This document shows, piece after piece, positions 34,851 through 45,314 of a DNA stretch of 64,000 nucleotides (position 1 is its first letter; every line of letters starts with the position of its first letter). The notes beneath the pieces are model-generated. The model did not search any database and was not told where the DNA came from. It was given only the letters and a program-made list of their open reading frames with translations. This DNA is from Xanthomonas sp. GTDB lineage: Bacteria; Pseudomonadota; Gammaproteobacteria; Xanthomonadales; Xanthomonadaceae. A program made the translations under genes and the position numbers. The stretch is taken from contig JADFDQ010000004.1 of NCBI GenBank assembly GCA_018262705.1, positions 62,001 to 126,000 on the forward strand, read 5' to 3'.

Positions 34851-35603
34851 GTTGCCCGCGAGCTGCATCGCCCGCAGGCGGTCGTCGGCGATCCGCGCGA
34901 CGTCGGTTCCCGGATAGCGGCGAACCACCGCGCGCAGGGTGGCATCGGCCGCGTCGTATTGCTTCAGCCCGTACTGCGACAGCCCGAGCTTGAGCAGCGC
35001 GCCGGAGGCTTTGTCGTGGCTCGGATAGCGATCAAGCAGTGTGCGGAACTGTTCGCCGGCCAGCGTGTAGTTCTGGGTGACGTAGTAGCTTTCGCCGAGC
35101 CAGTACAGCGCATTGGGCGCCAACTGCCCGTCCGGATAAGCATCGAGAAAATCGCGCAATCGCCGCGCCGCTTCCACGTAATCGCCGTTTTTCAGGGCGT
35201 CGAAAGCGTTGTCGTAGCTGCCTTGTTCGTCGCGGCCCGCAGGTGCCGACGCCGTGCTCGCTGGCGTTGGCGCAACCGGCGCAGGCGCGACGCTCGCGCT
35301 CGCGGATCCGGCGCCGGCGCCGCCTTCCAGCCGATCCAGCCGTCCGCTGAGATCAAGATATTGCGCGCGCTGGCTCTGCTTGGCCTGTTCGAGCTGCTGT
35401 TGCAGTTCCTCGATCTGACCGCGCAGGGACTGCACCTCGGCGGTGAGCTGGGTGACCTGATTGACCAGATCGGTGGCGTTCTGCTCACCTGCGGAACGCG
35501 CTTCCAGCGCCGCCACGCGGTCGGCGAGGCTGGCGCGTTGCGCAATCGCCAGCGGCGATGCCATCAGCATCGCCACCAGCAGGGTGAAGCCCGCGGCTCT
35601 CAC
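34845..35603 (-). CDS. cpoB: Cell division coordinator CpoB (YbgF), periplasmic TPR protein
   Basis: Links PBP1B activity with Tol-driven outer-membrane constriction. 252 residues: signal peptide (about 1-19), trimerising coiled coil (about 22-95, rich in Q/E/L), a Pro/Ala linker, then TPR repeats (about 130-250; ALKNGDYVEAARRLRDFL, NALYWLGESYYVTQNYTLA). The GTG start at 35603 overlaps the pal stop as GTGA, which decides the start. Part of the tol-pal operon. Confidence 0.95.
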   Translation of the reverse strand: MRAAGFTLLVAMLMASPLAIAQRASLADRVAALEARSAGEQNATDLVNQVTQLTAEVQSLRGQIEELQQQLEQAKQSQRAQYLDLSGRLDRLEGGAGAGSASASVAPAPVAPTPASTASAPAGRDEQGSYDNAFDALKNGDYVEAARRLRDFLDAYPDGQLAPNALYWLGESYYVTQNYTLAGEQFRTLLDRYPSHDKASGALLKLGLSQYGLKQYDAADATLRAVVRRYPGTDVARIADDRLRAMQLAGNR

Positions 35604-36130
35604 TTGTCGGTGTAGATCAGTTCGACCCGGCGGTTCTGCGACCAGCAGCCCTCGTTGGACTCGGCACACACCGGACGCTCTTCGCCGTAGCTGATCACGG
35701 TCATCAGCTGGGTGCGGCTGCCGCCGTTGGCTTGCAGCGCATTGGACACCGAATTGCCGCGGCGCTCGCCCAGGCCCATGTTGTATTCGCGGCTTCCGCG
35801 CTCGTCGGCGTTGCCTTCCAGCCGCAGGCGGGCGCTCGGGCGGTCGCGCAGGTACTTGGCGTGGCAGGCCACGATGGCCTGAAACTCGGGCTTGATCAGA
35901 TCGCGGTCAAGATCGAAGTACACGACCCGCGTGCGCAGGCAGGCGTCGGTGTCGAGATCGGCCGGGGTGTAGGCGCCGGCGACCGGGGTTTCATACGTCT
36001 GCGTCGGAGTTTCAACAGCCGACTGTGTGGGCGGCGTCTCCTTGACCTTCTTGCTGCAGCCCACGGCCACGGCGGAGGCGAGTACCGCAATCGTCAGAAT
36101 GCGGACGCTGGATTGGATGGATGGACGCAT
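35600..36130 (-). CDS. pal: Peptidoglycan-associated lipoprotein Pal
   Basis: Outer-membrane lipoprotein binding peptidoglycan and TolB. 176 residues. The lipobox is AVAVGC with the lipidated cysteine at 25. The OmpA-like domain (about 65-176) contains FDLDRDLIKPEF, GNADERGSREYNMGLGERR with the diaminopimelate-binding residues, and the C-terminal RRVELIY. It overlaps cpoB by 4 bases. Confidence 0.97.
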   Translation of the reverse strand: MRPSIQSSVRILTIAVLASAVAVGCSKKVKETPPTQSAVETPTQTYETPVAGAYTPADLDTDACLRTRVVYFDLDRDLIKPEFQAIVACHAKYLRDRPSARLRLEGNADERGSREYNMGLGERRGNSVSNALQANGGSRTQLMTVISYGEERPVCAESNEGCWSQNRRVELIYTDK

Positions 36131-36217
36131 GGCATGAACCCCTTCTGGACTCGATGGTATGAACGAAAATCCCGAAACGCACCGGTCATTCTGCGACCGG
36201 CCATGGCAACGGCCTCT

Positions 36218-37522
36218 TCACCTTGCGCGATACGGCGACCACGCCGGTTCGCGTACGTCGCCCGCGGTCTGGGTCTGCAGCCGCTGGCGCACACTGCCAT
36301 TGGCCGACACCACGTACAAAACGCCGCGACGGCCTTCGCGCGCCGCATAGACCAGCATCGAGCCGTTCGGCGCGAAGCTCGGCGATTCGTCGAGCGAGCC
36401 GGGTGAAAGCATGTTCCAGCGCGGGCTGCCGGTGCTGCGATCCATCAGCGCAATCCGGTAGACGTTGCCGGCGCCCTGCGCGGTGGCAATCTTCTTGCCG
36501 TCGAAGGACACGCTCGGGCTGGCGTTGTAGCTGCCGTCAAAGCTGATCCGCGTTGCCGCGCCGCCGCTGGCGGACACCTGATAGACCTGCGGGCGGCCAC
36601 CGCGGTCGGAAGTGAAATACAGGCTGGCGCCGTCCGCGCTCCAGGTCGGCTCGGTGTCGATGCCGAGCTGGTTGGTGATCTGCGTGAGATGGCGGCTGCC
36701 CAGATCCATCACGTAGATGTCGGGATTGCCGCCTTTGGACAGGGTCATCGCCAGCCGGGTGCCGTCCGGCGAGAAGCTGGGCGCGCCGTTGATGCCGCGA
36801 AAATTGGTCAGCTTCTCGCGCGCAGCGGAGGCCACGTCCTGGATCCAGATCCCAGAATTGCCGCCTTCGAAACTGACGTAGGCGAGCCGGCGCCCGTCCG
36901 GGCTCCACGACGGCGACAGCAGCGGTTCGTTCGAGGTGACCACGGTGTGCGGGTTGTAGCCATCGGCATCGGCCACGTTCAGCGTGTAGCGGGAGTCGCG
37001 CCCCAGTCCGGTGGCGGAAACATAGGCAATCCGGGTCCAGAACGCGCCGCGAACGCCGAGGATTTTCTCGTACACGGCATCGCTGATCTGGTGCGCCACG
37101 TCGCGCATGGCCGGCGACTGCGCGGTCAGCGCAAGGCCGAGCAGTCGCTGCTGCTTGGCAACATCGAACAATTCGTACTCGGTGCGCACGCCGGTCAGCG
37201 ACGGCACGCAGCGGCCCACCAGCAGGTAGTCTTGGCGCAGCATCCGCCAGCTCGGATAGGCGACCTCGTTGCCGCTGGTCGGGCGTTCCGGCATCGCGCC
37301 TGGATCCATGGTGCGGAACTGGCCGGAACGGTCAAGATCGGCGCGCACCACGCCGCTGACGTCGGTGCCGCCGCAGTCGCCGCCGAACGGCACCACCGCG
37401 ATCGGCAGCGCCGCGGCATTGCCGCCGACGATGTCGATTTCCAGTCCGCTGCGCGATTGTGCGTGCGCGGCGCCCAGCGGCAGCAGCAAAGCGGCGATCA
37501 GGCCGCAAACGAAAGATTTCAT
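36218..37522 (-). CDS. tolB: Tol-Pal system protein TolB
   Basis: Periplasmic beta-propeller linking TolA and Pal. 434 residues: signal peptide (1-22, ending AHAQ), an N-terminal alpha/beta domain (about 25-160), then propeller blades with recurring SPDGTRLA, SPSWSPDGRRLAYVS and PTWSADGASLYFTSDRGG motifs. The ATG at 37522 begins MKSFVCGL; a longer frame to 37603 lacks sense. It lies 87 bases before pal and 103 bases after tolA. Confidence 0.97.
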   Translation of the reverse strand: MKSFVCGLIAALLLPLGAAHAQSRSGLEIDIVGGNAAALPIAVVPFGGDCGGTDVSGVVRADLDRSGQFRTMDPGAMPERPTSGNEVAYPSWRMLRQDYLLVGRCVPSLTGVRTEYELFDVAKQQRLLGLALTAQSPAMRDVAHQISDAVYEKILGVRGAFWTRIAYVSATGLGRDSRYTLNVADADGYNPHTVVTSNEPLLSPSWSPDGRRLAYVSFEGGNSGIWIQDVASAAREKLTNFRGINGAPSFSPDGTRLAMTLSKGGNPDIYVMDLGSRHLTQITNQLGIDTEPTWSADGASLYFTSDRGGRPQVYQVSASGGAATRISFDGSYNASPSVSFDGKKIATAQGAGNVYRIALMDRSTGSPRWNMLSPGSLDESPSFAPNGSMLVYAAREGRRGVLYVVSANGSVRQRLQTQTAGDVREPAWSPYRAR

Positions 37523-37625
37523 GCCGACTCGTTGAATGACCAACCGGAACAGGGTCGCCGATTTTGCGCCGCGAGGATGAACGAAAGCGGACTGGCACAG
37601 CAATGATCGCGCAACCGACGTGAAA

Positions 37626-38525
37626 TCAGCGGTCGGCCGCTTCGAAATTCAGCTCCAGATTGCGGTTGAACACCGCCTCAAAGCCGGCATAGGGCAGCGG
37701 CGCGGCTTTGAGCACCGCCGCTTCGACCGAACGCCGGCCCTGCGCGTCATACGGACAGGACGGGCTGACTTCGACGCTGATGACATCGCCGCCGGGAAGC
37801 TGGCGGATCGAAATTCGGCAGCGCTGGCCCAGCGACACCGAATCCGGTCGCGTCCATTGGCCGACGATGGCACGCTGCAACGCATCGCGATAACGGGCAA
37901 GCAGCCCCGGATCGGTGCCGCCGCCACCGAGCATGGGCTGGGCACGATTGGGCGTCGGGCTCGGATTGCTTGCACCGCGGGCATCAGCAAGCTGCTGGGC
38001 GCGCTGTTCAGCCATGCTGGCATCGCGCGCGGCCTTTTCGCGCAACCTGCGCAACTCCTCGATCTGCCGCTGGCGCTGGCGCTCCATTTCGCTTTGCCGC
38101 TGCGCGTTCAATTCGGCCTGCGGCGGCGCGCGGCGCTGCTGTTCCTGCTCGCGCTTGACCTCGGGAACCGGCGGCAGCGCGGCATCGCGCTGGACGCGGG
38201 GTCGTTCGACCGGAGCCGGTTCCGGAACCGGCGGCGGCAGCTCGCGCGGTTTGGGCGTCGTTGGCACGTCCTCGGGCAGCGGCTCGGGCAGCGGCTTGGA
38301 TTGCGCCGGCTTCGATTCCACCGGCGTGCGCTTGAGCGCGCGCTGCATCGCCGAACTGAGATCGCTGGCATCGATCAGTTCGGCCTCGATCGGCTCGCCC
38401 TGCGACGCTTCGGGCAGGGAATTGCTTGACCAGCGCAGGCCCACCAGCAGCAGCGCCAGCAGCGCCGCGTGCAGGAGCAACGCCTGCGCGACCGCCAGTC
38501 CGGTATCGGCGCGCGTTTGCTTCAT
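37626..38525 (-). CDS. tolA: Tol-Pal system protein TolA
   Basis: Inner-membrane anchored, trans-periplasmic energy transducer. 299 residues: one membrane helix (about 12-30), a proline-rich then highly charged helical domain with Q/R/E repeats (about 70-205), and a C-terminal domain (about 215-299) with GQWTRPDSV and PYDAQGRRSVEAAVL. The ATG at 38525 lies 10 bases after tolR. It is shorter than E. coli TolA, chiefly in the helical linker. Confidence 0.95.
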   Translation of the reverse strand: MKQTRADTGLAVAQALLLHAALLALLLVGLRWSSNSLPEASQGEPIEAELIDASDLSSAMQRALKRTPVESKPAQSKPLPEPLPEDVPTTPKPRELPPPVPEPAPVERPRVQRDAALPPVPEVKREQEQQRRAPPQAELNAQRQSEMERQRQRQIEELRRLREKAARDASMAEQRAQQLADARGASNPSPTPNRAQPMLGGGGTDPGLLARYRDALQRAIVGQWTRPDSVSLGQRCRISIRQLPGGDVISVEVSPSCPYDAQGRRSVEAAVLKAAPLPYAGFEAVFNRNLELNFEAADR

Positions 38526-38535
38526 CGTCGGTCGG

Positions 38536-38997
38536 TCACTTCCGCGATGACGCCGGCGGATCCGGCTTGTCGCCCAACAGGCCCGCACGCGGCACGCCGG
38601 CCTCGCGTTGCAGCAGCGAGAGCACCGCGAAAACGGACTGATAGCTGACCTCGCGATCACCGGCCACGTACACCGGCACGTTCGGATCGGCTGCGACGAA
38701 GGCCTTCACCTTGGCGACCAGTTCGGTTGCATCGACCGCCTGCGGACGATTCAGGCCTTCGTAGGTCAGCGCCAATGTTCCGTCCTTGCCGACATTGACG
38801 ATGATCGGCTGTTTGCGCCCCTGTTCGAGTGCGTGCGCGTCGGCCTGCGGAAGATTCACGTCGACGCCGACGTTGAGCAGCGGCGCTGTCACCATGAAAA
38901 TGATCAGCAGCACCAGCATCACGTCGATGTAGGGCACGACGTTGATGTCGGATTGCAGCTTGCGCTTGCGCGATCGACGTCCGGTTCTGCTGGCCAT
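38536..38997 (-). CDS. tolR: Tol-Pal system protein TolR (ExbD family)
   Basis: Partner of TolQ in the proton-driven motor. 153 residues: a basic N-terminus, one membrane helix (INVVPYIDVMLVLLIIFMV, about 18-40) with the conserved protonated aspartate, then the periplasmic domain. GAGG precedes the ATG at 38997. The gene starts 7 bases after tolQ. Confidence 0.96.
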   Translation of the reverse strand: MASRTGRRSRKRKLQSDINVVPYIDVMLVLLIIFMVTAPLLNVGVDVNLPQADAHALEQGRKQPIIVNVGKDGTLALTYEGLNRPQAVDATELVAKVKAFVAADPNVPVYVAGDREVSYQSVFAVLSLLQREAGVPRAGLLGDKPDPPASSRK

Positions 38998-39004
38998 GGT
39001 CGCC

Positions 39005-39793
39005 TCAGCCGCCCGCGTTGGCCTGACGTTGCAGGATCGAGGCGAACTCCTCGCTGAACGCCTCGAAACGCACCGCCATCCGGTCGGCGCGGGTGGCGAA
39101 GCGGTTGTAGGCCCACACCGCCGGGATCGCCGCGAACAGGCCCATCGCGGTCGCCACCAGCGCTTCGGAAATGCCGGGCGCGACCGAGGCGATGGTCGCA
39201 TCCTTGAGATTGGCCAGGCCCTGGAAGGCGATCATGATCCCCCAGACGGTGCCGAACAGGCCGACGTAGGGGCTGATCGAGCCGACGTTGGCAAGAAATT
39301 CGAGATTGCGTTCGAGCCCATCGAGTTCGCGCGAGGAGGTCGCGCGCATGCCGCGCTGGGCGCCTTCGACCTGCATCCGCGGATCCACGCCGCGGCGTTG
39401 GCCAACCCGATTGAATTCACGCATGCCGCTTTCGAAGATCGCTTCCAGGCCTTCGATGCCGCGGTGGCGCTCGGTGGCTGTCGCGTACAGTTTCGACAGA
39501 TCGGTTCCCGACCAGAACGCGCCTTCGAACTGTTCGGCTTCACGCTCGGCCCGATCCAGCAGCCGCTTCTTGCGCAGGATGATGACCCACGAAGCGATCG
39601 ACGCCAGCAACAGCAGCAGCAGCACGAATTGCACCGGCAGGCTGGCGTGCAGCACCAGACCGAGGATGTCCAGCCCCTTGTCGGCGTGCGCGCCGGCGGC
39701 CGACGTGGCCGCATCGGTGAGCGCGACCGCAGCGACCGGCGCGGCATCGGGCAGCGCCTGCGGCACCGGTTGCAGAAAACTCAGCGCAAACAT
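39005..39793 (-). CDS. tolQ: Tol-Pal system protein TolQ (ExbB/MotA family)
   Basis: Membrane channel subunit of the Tol motor. 262 residues with three helices (about 50-72, 170-190, 205-225). The family core is SISPYVGLFGTVWGIM and ISEALVATAMGLFAAIPAV. The start is taken as ATG 39793, which overlaps the ybgC stop (TGATG), so the two are coupled. Confidence 0.97.
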   Translation of the reverse strand: MFALSFLQPVPQALPDAAPVAAVALTDAATSAAGAHADKGLDILGLVLHASLPVQFVLLLLLLASIASWVIILRKKRLLDRAEREAEQFEGAFWSGTDLSKLYATATERHRGIEGLEAIFESGMREFNRVGQRRGVDPRMQVEGAQRGMRATSSRELDGLERNLEFLANVGSISPYVGLFGTVWGIMIAFQGLANLKDATIASVAPGISEALVATAMGLFAAIPAVWAYNRFATRADRMAVRFEAFSEEFASILQRQANAGG

Positions 39794-40209
39794 CAAGACA
39801 ACTCCTGTTGCGGCCGCAGCCGCGCAAGCAAAGCATCCACCATTGGCATTGGCCGAAAATCGGAGGCGCGCACCGCCGCGATCCGCACTTCCGCTTCAAC
39901 CAGCACCGCACCGTCGCGTTCAATTCTCTGCGCCAGCGTGAAACTGGCACCTCGGCATTCAAGCAGATCGACGCTGACCGAAAGCTGATCGTCCAGCCGC
40001 GCCGGGGCGCGAAAATCCAGATTCATCGCGCGCACGACGAACACCTGGTCGTCGCGCGTGCGCAGTTTGGTCTGATCGAAGCCCAAGGCCCGTAGCCACT
40101 CGCTGCGGGCGCGCTCCATGAAGGCCAGATACTGGGCGTGGTAGACCACGCCGCCGGCATCGGTGTCTTCCCAGTAGACGCGGACGGGGAAGGAAAACGG
40201 CTCAGCCAT
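39793..40209 (-). CDS. ybgC: Tol-Pal associated acyl-CoA thioesterase YbgC
   Basis: Hotdog thioesterase of 138 residues. The catalytic aspartate lies in [23 protein letters not shown] near residue 16. The ATG at 40209 overlaps the end of ruvB by 8 bases. Standard first gene of the tol-pal operon. Confidence 0.95.
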   Translation of the reverse strand: MAEPFSFPVRVYWEDTDAGGVVYHAQYLAFMERARSEWLRALGFDQTKLRTRDDQVFVVRAMNLDFRAPARLDDQLSVSVDLLECRGASFTLAQRIERDGAVLVEAEVRIAAVRASDFRPMPMVDALLARLRPQQELS

Positions 40210-41236
40210 CGCCAGCCTCGAACAGCCCCGGCGTCGGCGCCTTCGGCTTGAAGCCAAGATGCCGGTAGGCCTTGGGCGTCGCCATCCGGCCGCGCGCAGT
40301 GCGCATGAGGAAGCCTTGCTGGATCAGATAAGGTTCGATCACGTCTTCCAGCGTGCCGCGTTCTTCCGACAGCGCCGCCGCCAGCGACTCCACGCCCACC
40401 GGCCCACCGTCGAAAGCATCGATGATGATGCCGAGCATGCGCCGGTCGAGTTCGTCGAAACCTTCCGGATCGACTTTGAGCATGTCCATCGCGGCCTTGG
40501 CGACGACGGCGTCGATGCGGCCATCGCCCTTCACCTGCGCAAAGTCGCGCACCCGCCGCAGCAGGCGATTGGCAATGCGCGGCGTACCGCGCGAACGCCG
40601 CGCAACTTCGATTGCACCGTCGGCATCGCAGGCAATCGCCAGAATCTGCGCGGAACGACGGACGATCCGGGTCAACTCGTCGGGCGAGTAGAACTCCAGC
40701 CGCTGGACGATACCGAAGCGGTCGCGCAGCGGCGCGGTCAACAGACCGGCGCGAGTGGTCGCGCCGACCAGCGTGAACGGCGGCAAATCGAGCTTGATCG
40801 AACGCGCCGCCGGCCCTTCGCCGATCATGATGTCGATCTGGAAGTCCTCCATCGCCGGGTAGAGGATTTCCTCGACAACCGGCGAAAGGCGATGGATTTC
40901 GTCGATAAACAGCACATCAAACGGCTGCAGGTTGGTCAGCAGCGCGGCCAGGTCGCCAGCCCTCTCGATCACCGGCCCCGAAGTGACCCGCAGGCTCACG
41001 CCAAGTTCGTTGGCGATCACGTGCGAAAGCGTGGTCTTGCCCAGCCCCGGCGGACCGAAGATCAGCACGTGGTCGAGCGCCTCGCCGCGGCCCTTGGCCG
41101 CTTCGATAAAGATCCGCATCTGTTCGCGCACCGGCTGCTGGCCGAGGTATTCGTCCAGCGTGCGCGGGCGGATGTTGGCTTCGACGGTCTCATCGTCGAA
41201 GCTGGCGGCAGGGGCAACGAGGCGATCGCTGTTCAT
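40202..41236 (-). CDS. ruvB: Holliday junction branch migration ATPase RuvB
   Basis: AAA+ motor that drives Holliday-junction branch migration with RuvA. 344 residues. N-terminus [21 protein letters not shown] is typical; Walker A is [10 protein letters not shown], Walker [10 protein letters not shown], sensor GATTRAG, and a C-terminal winged helix ends [19 protein letters not shown] 41236 begins MNSDRL. Separated from ruvA by kup and a structured repeat region. Confidence 0.97.
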   Translation of the reverse strand: MNSDRLVAPAASFDDETVEANIRPRTLDEYLGQQPVREQMRIFIEAAKGRGEALDHVLIFGPPGLGKTTLSHVIANELGVSLRVTSGPVIERAGDLAALLTNLQPFDVLFIDEIHRLSPVVEEILYPAMEDFQIDIMIGEGPAARSIKLDLPPFTLVGATTRAGLLTAPLRDRFGIVQRLEFYSPDELTRIVRRSAQILAIACDADGAIEVARRSRGTPRIANRLLRRVRDFAQVKGDGRIDAVVAKAAMDMLKVDPEGFDELDRRMLGIIIDAFDGGPVGVESLAAALSEERGTLEDVIEPYLIQQGFLMRTARGRMATPKAYRHLGFKPKAPTPGLFEAGDG

Positions 41237-41263
41237 CGATTGATTATCGCCGCTTTTGCCTGC

Positions 41264-41421
41264 CCCCGCGGCAGGATGCCCGATGGTTCGACGACCCGGG
41301 CGACAGCCCGCGGCACAGGGACGTGCCGCCGCCGGACGCATGTCCGGCGTGAGCACGTTGCGGATTCACTTCGCAACGTGCGTGTCGAACCCCGCGGCAG
41401 GAGGCCCGATGGTTCGACGAC
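41264..41421. repeat. Structured intergenic element: 32-bp direct repeats flanking consecutive hairpins
   Basis: Two direct repeats (41264-41295 and 41390-41421) agree at 31 of 32 positions and contain GCCCGATGGTTCGACGAC. Between and around them lie stem-loops: 41259-41275 (6 bp), 41297-41310 (5 bp), 41310-41329 (7 bp), 41331-41348 (7 bp) and 41353-41381 (10 bp perfect, GCACGTTGCG/CGCAACGTGC). No reading frame of note. It fills nearly the whole kup-ruvB gap and may be a repeat family member or an RNA. Confidence 0.7.
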
Positions 41422-41424
41422 AAG

Positions 41425-43347
41425 CTAGATCTCCACCTGCGCACCCAGCTCGACCAGCCGATTTCCCGGAATACGGAAGAAATTGGTGGCCGGTGCCGCG
41501 TTGCGGTGCATGAACGCAAACAGCCGATCGCGCCAGACCGGCATCCCGCGGCGACGTCCGGAGACCACGTTTTCGCGGCTGACGAAGAAGGTGGTGTCCA
41601 TCGGATTGAAAATCAGATCGCACTGGTCGCAGCTGCCCATCAGCGCCACCGGCACGTCCGGCGTTTCCATGAACCCATAGCGCACGATCGCACGATAAAA
41701 ATCTTCACCGCTGATCGAATCGATCTGCAAACGTTTGCCAGCCGGCACATACGGCACGTTGAGCGTTTCCACGGTCAAAAACACGTTGCTCTCGTGCAGC
41801 ACCTTGTTGTGCTTGAGGTTGTGCAGCAGCGCGTGCGGAACCACTTCGGTACTGGCGGTCAGGAACACCGCCGTTCCCGGCACCCGCACCGGCGGCGCCA
41901 GCATCAGGCCGGGCAGAAAGGTGCCAAGCTGGATGCCTTCCTTGTTGCTCTCCTCCTGCAACAACTGCCGGCCACGCCGCCAGGTGCGCATCATTACGAA
42001 CAAAATGATGCCCAGCGCCACCGGGAACCACCCGCCACGGGCAATCTTGACGATATTCGCAACAACGAAGTTGATGTCGGCGCAGAGGAAAACGCCGCAC
42101 AACCCAAGTATCCAGTACTTCGCACGCGGCCACAGCGCACGCGCCACCAGCGCCAGCAGCAGGGTGTCGATCAGCATCGTTGCCGAGACCGACACGCCAT
42201 AGGCAACCGCAAGGTTGCCCGAATTCTGGAACGCCAGCACCAAGCCGAACACCAGCACCGCCACCCCCCAGTTGATGCCCGGGATGTAAACCTGCCCGAT
42301 GGTGTCGTGCGAGGTGTGCTTGATCCGCATGCGCGGGATGTAGCCAAGCTGCATCGCCTGCCGGGAAATCGAAAATGCCCCGGTAATCACCGACTGGCTT
42401 GCAATGACCGCTGCCATCGTCGCCAGCACGATCATCGGATACAGCGCCCAACCAGGCACAGCTTCGAAAAACGGGTTGCCCACCGACTGCGGATGCCGCA
42501 GCACCAGCGCGCCCTGACCGAGGTAATTCAGCATCAAACTTGGCAAAACGAAGAAATACCAGGCCTTGCGAATGGGCCGTGGCCCGAAATGGCCCATGTC
42601 GGTGTACAGCGCCTCGCCGCCGGTGATTGCCAGCACCACCGCGCCGAGGATGAAGACCCCGGGACCTTCATTCTCGGTAAAAAAATGAATCGCCCACCAC
42701 GGATTGACCGCCTTGAGCACTTCCGGCGCGCGGATCACGTTCCACAGCCCGATCGATGCCAACGACAGGAACCACAACGCCATCACCGGCCCGAACACTT
42801 TGCCGACTTTCTCGGTTCCGAAGCGCTGCGCGGAAAACAGCAGCGCCAATACAAACAGCGCGATCGGCACGATGAAGTGGTCAAGTCCGGGAGCCGCCAC
42901 TTCCAGGCCTTCGACCGCGCCCAGTACGGAAATCGCCGGGGTGATCACGCCGTCGCCGAAAAACAGCGACGCTCCGAAAATGCCGAGAATCCCGACCACG
43001 TAAGCGGTGCGCGAGCCGCGCCGAAGCGTGCGCTGCGCCAACGCCATCAACGCCATGATGCCGCCTTCGCCGTTGTTGTCGGCGCGCATGATGATGGTGA
43101 CGTACTTGAGCGTCACCACGATATTGAGCGCCCAGAACACCAGCGACAGCACGCCCAGCACGGTGTCGTGGTTGTTGCCGAGCCCGTAATGCGGAGAAAA
43201 CACTTCCTTGAGCGTGTACAGCGGGCTGGTACCGATGTCGCCAAAGACGACGCCGACGGCCGCAAGCACCAGGCTCAGCGGCGCGGCACCGCCATCTCTG
43301 GCCGGACGCTCGGCCGTTGGCGCATGGTGCTGGTGGCTGGCGGACAT
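41425..43347 (-). CDS. kup: Low-affinity potassium transporter Kup
   Basis: K+/H+ symporter of 640 residues with about twelve helices and a C-terminal cytosolic domain. The signature [19 protein letters not shown] is near residue 28; [15 protein letters not shown] and the [10 protein letters not shown]-terminal motif also match. GAGGAAAA precedes ATG 43347. It lies between ruvA (upstream, 23 bases) and ruvB on the same strand. Confidence 0.97.
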   Translation of the reverse strand: MSASHQHHAPTAERPARDGGAAPLSLVLAAVGVVFGDIGTSPLYTLKEVFSPHYGLGNNHDTVLGVLSLVFWALNIVVTLKYVTIIMRADNNGEGGIMALMALAQRTLRRGSRTAYVVGILGIFGASLFFGDGVITPAISVLGAVEGLEVAAPGLDHFIVPIALFVLALLFSAQRFGTEKVGKVFGPVMALWFLSLASIGLWNVIRAPEVLKAVNPWWAIHFFTENEGPGVFILGAVVLAITGGEALYTDMGHFGPRPIRKAWYFFVLPSLMLNYLGQGALVLRHPQSVGNPFFEAVPGWALYPMIVLATMAAVIASQSVITGAFSISRQAMQLGYIPRMRIKHTSHDTIGQVYIPGINWGVAVLVFGLVLAFQNSGNLAVAYGVSVSATMLIDTLLLALVARALWPRAKYWILGLCGVFLCADINFVVANIVKIARGGWFPVALGIILFVMMRTWRRGRQLLQEESNKEGIQLGTFLPGLMLAPPVRVPGTAVFLTASTEVVPHALLHNLKHNKVLHESNVFLTVETLNVPYVPAGKRLQIDSISGEDFYRAIVRYGFMETPDVPVALMGSCDQCDLIFNPMDTTFFVSRENVVSGRRRGMPVWRDRLFAFMHRNAAPATNFFRIPGNRLVELGAQVEI

Positions 43348-43370
43348 CGGTTGTTTTCCTCGACTGGGGC

Positions 43371-43958
43371 TCAACGCAGCGCCGCCTGCAGCGCCTTGCG
43401 GATGATGGCCGGAGCTTCGTCGCCTTCGGCCGCCGCCTTCCTGGCCATGCGCTCGGCCTCGGCCGGCTTGTAGCCCAGCGCCTGCAGCGCGGTGATCGCT
43501 TCGGACAAGGGATCGCCCGGCAGGCCAGCCGCACCTGGCACCGACGCCTTCCCGAGTTCGCTGGCGCGATCGCGCAGCTCGATCACCATGCGTTCGGCGG
43601 TCTTCTTGCCGATCCCGGGAATCCTGGTCAGCGCCGCCACATCATTGGTCTGAACGAGTCGTGCAAACGCATCCACCGACACGCCGGACAGCACCGCAAG
43701 CGCGATCTTCGCGCCGACGCCGGACACTTTTTGCAGGTCGCGGAACAGCTGCCGTTCGGATTCGGTCAGAAATCCGTACAACGCGACGCTGTCTTCCTTC
43801 TGCGCGTAGTGGGTGAACAGGAACACCTCGCGACCCGCTTCGGGCAGGTCGTAGAAAGTGTTCATCGGCGCCAGCAGCTCGTAGCCGACGCCGTGGACGT
43901 CGATCACCAGATGCGGCGGCGCCTTGTGAATCAAAATGCCCTTCAGTCGTCCGATCAT
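43371..43958 (-). CDS. ruvA: Holliday junction DNA helicase RuvA
   Basis: Tetrameric junction-binding protein of 195 residues that loads RuvB. OB fold (1-62, [12 protein letters not shown]), two helix-hairpin-helix motifs ([24 protein letters not shown]) and the C-terminal RuvB-binding domain (about 150-195). AGGGGG precedes ATG 43958, which overlaps ruvC by 4 bases. Confidence 0.97.
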   Translation of the reverse strand: MIGRLKGILIHKAPPHLVIDVHGVGYELLAPMNTFYDLPEAGREVFLFTHYAQKEDSVALYGFLTESERQLFRDLQKVSGVGAKIALAVLSGVSVDAFARLVQTNDVAALTRIPGIGKKTAERMVIELRDRASELGKASVPGAAGLPGDPLSEAITALQALGYKPAEAERMARKAAAEGDEAPAIIRKALQAALR

Positions 43959-44533
43959 CGTCGCCCCCTGCCTTTGCGTCCCCACGCCGCGCGTACCGCC
44001 ACGCCCATGCGGTCGGCGCTGGCGCGGACATGCGCGTGGGTGATGGCCACTGCCAGCGCGTCGGCCGCGTCCGCCTGCAGCTTGCCCGAAAGCCCAAGCA
44101 TCACGCCGACCATGTGCTGAACCTGCTTCTTGTCGGCGCCGCCGCTGCCGACCAGCCCCAGCTTGATTTCCTTGGCCGCATATTCACTCACCGGCAGGTC
44201 GCGCGCCACGCAGGCGGCGATCGCAGCGCCGCGCGCCTGCCCGAGTTTGAGCGCGCTCATCGCGTTGTTCGACAGGAACACCTGCTCCACGGCCACTTCG
44301 TCGGGCGTGTATTCCTCGATCAAGGCCCACAAGCCATCCAGCAACAAACGCAGGCGCAGCGGAAAGGTTTCCGCATCCAGCAACACCAACGGCCGATGAT
44401 GCACATGGCTCACTTTGCCGGCGGCATCGACGTCGATGATGCCGACCCCGGTGCGCTGCGAACCCGGATCGATGCCGAGCACCCGGACGAGGCCGGCTGC
44501 AGATGGGTTGAAAGTGGGTGTATCCGAAGGCAT
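43955..44533 (-). CDS. ruvC: Crossover junction endodeoxyribonuclease RuvC
   Basis: Resolves Holliday junctions. 192 residues. Catalytic acidic residues are in [22 protein letters not shown] and [14 protein letters not shown]. An N-terminal extension of about 18 residues precedes the usual start; ATG 44533 is the most plausible though without a strong ribosome site. It follows yebC by 28 bases, the common yebC-ruvC-ruvA order. Confidence 0.96.
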   Translation of the reverse strand: MPSDTPTFNPSAAGLVRVLGIDPGSQRTGVGIIDVDAAGKVSHVHHRPLVLLDAETFPLRLRLLLDGLWALIEEYTPDEVAVEQVFLSNNAMSALKLGQARGAAIAACVARDLPVSEYAAKEIKLGLVGSGGADKKQVQHMVGVMLGLSGKLQADAADALAVAITHAHVRASADRMGVAVRAAWGRKGRGRR

Positions 44534-44561
44534 GGCGTTCGCCGATGCGCCGGCGGCCGTC

Positions 44562-45281
44562 TCAGCCGAGACCGACCGCGTTGGAATAGACGTTTTGCAC
44601 GTCGTCCAACTCTTGCAGCCAGTGCAGGAGCTTTTCCACCTGCTCGGCGGTTTCACCCTCGACCGCGGTATCGTTGTCGGCGCGCATCGTCACCTCGGCA
44701 AAATCCGGCGCCAGCCCCGCGACCGCGATGGCGGCCTTCACTTCGGAAAATGCCTCCGGTGAAGTCAGCACGTCGATCGCGCCATCCTCGGGATACACGA
44801 CGATGTCGTCGGCTCCGGCCTCAATCGCCGCCTCGGTGATCTTGTCCTCATCCGCGCCGGCGCCATAGCTGAGCACGCCCAGCTTGTGGAACATGAAGGC
44901 GACCGAACCCTCAGTCCCGAGATTGCCGCCGAACTTGCCGAACGCATGGCGCACGTCGGCCACGGTGCGCACGCGGTTGTCGGTCAGGCAATCGACAATC
45001 ATCGCCACGCCGCCCGCGCCGTAACCTTCATAGCGGATTTCCTCGTAGGTGACGCCTTCCAGCTCGCCGGTCGCCTTCTTGATGGCGCGCTCGATCACGT
45101 CCTTGGTCATATTGGCCGCCAGGCCCTTGTCGATCGCCGCCCGCAGCCGCGGGTTGCTGTGCGGATCGCCGCCGCTGGCGCGCGCCGCGACCGAAATTTC
45201 GCGTATCACCTTGGTGAAGATCTTGCCACGCTGCGCGTCTTGCGCATTCTTGCGGGCTTCAATGGAAGGACCACGTCCCAT
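44562..45281 (-). CDS. YebC/PmpR family protein (transcription/translation factor)
   Basis: 239 residues. Family hallmarks: [37 protein letters not shown] and [18 protein letters not shown]. The N-terminus [12 protein letters not shown] differs from the common MAGHSKW form. Members bind DNA as regulators and some act on stalled ribosomes. First gene of the ruv cluster. Confidence 0.95.
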   Translation of the reverse strand: MGRGPSIEARKNAQDAQRGKIFTKVIREISVAARASGGDPHSNPRLRAAIDKGLAANMTKDVIERAIKKATGELEGVTYEEIRYEGYGAGGVAMIVDCLTDNRVRTVADVRHAFGKFGGNLGTEGSVAFMFHKLGVLSYGAGADEDKITEAAIEAGADDIVVYPEDGAIDVLTSPEAFSEVKAAIAVAGLAPDFAEVTMRADNDTAVEGETAEQVEKLLHWLQELDDVQNVYSNAVGLG

Positions 45282-45314
45282 GGGGGTATCCGGTCGCTGA
45301 AAGCAAGCCTGTCA

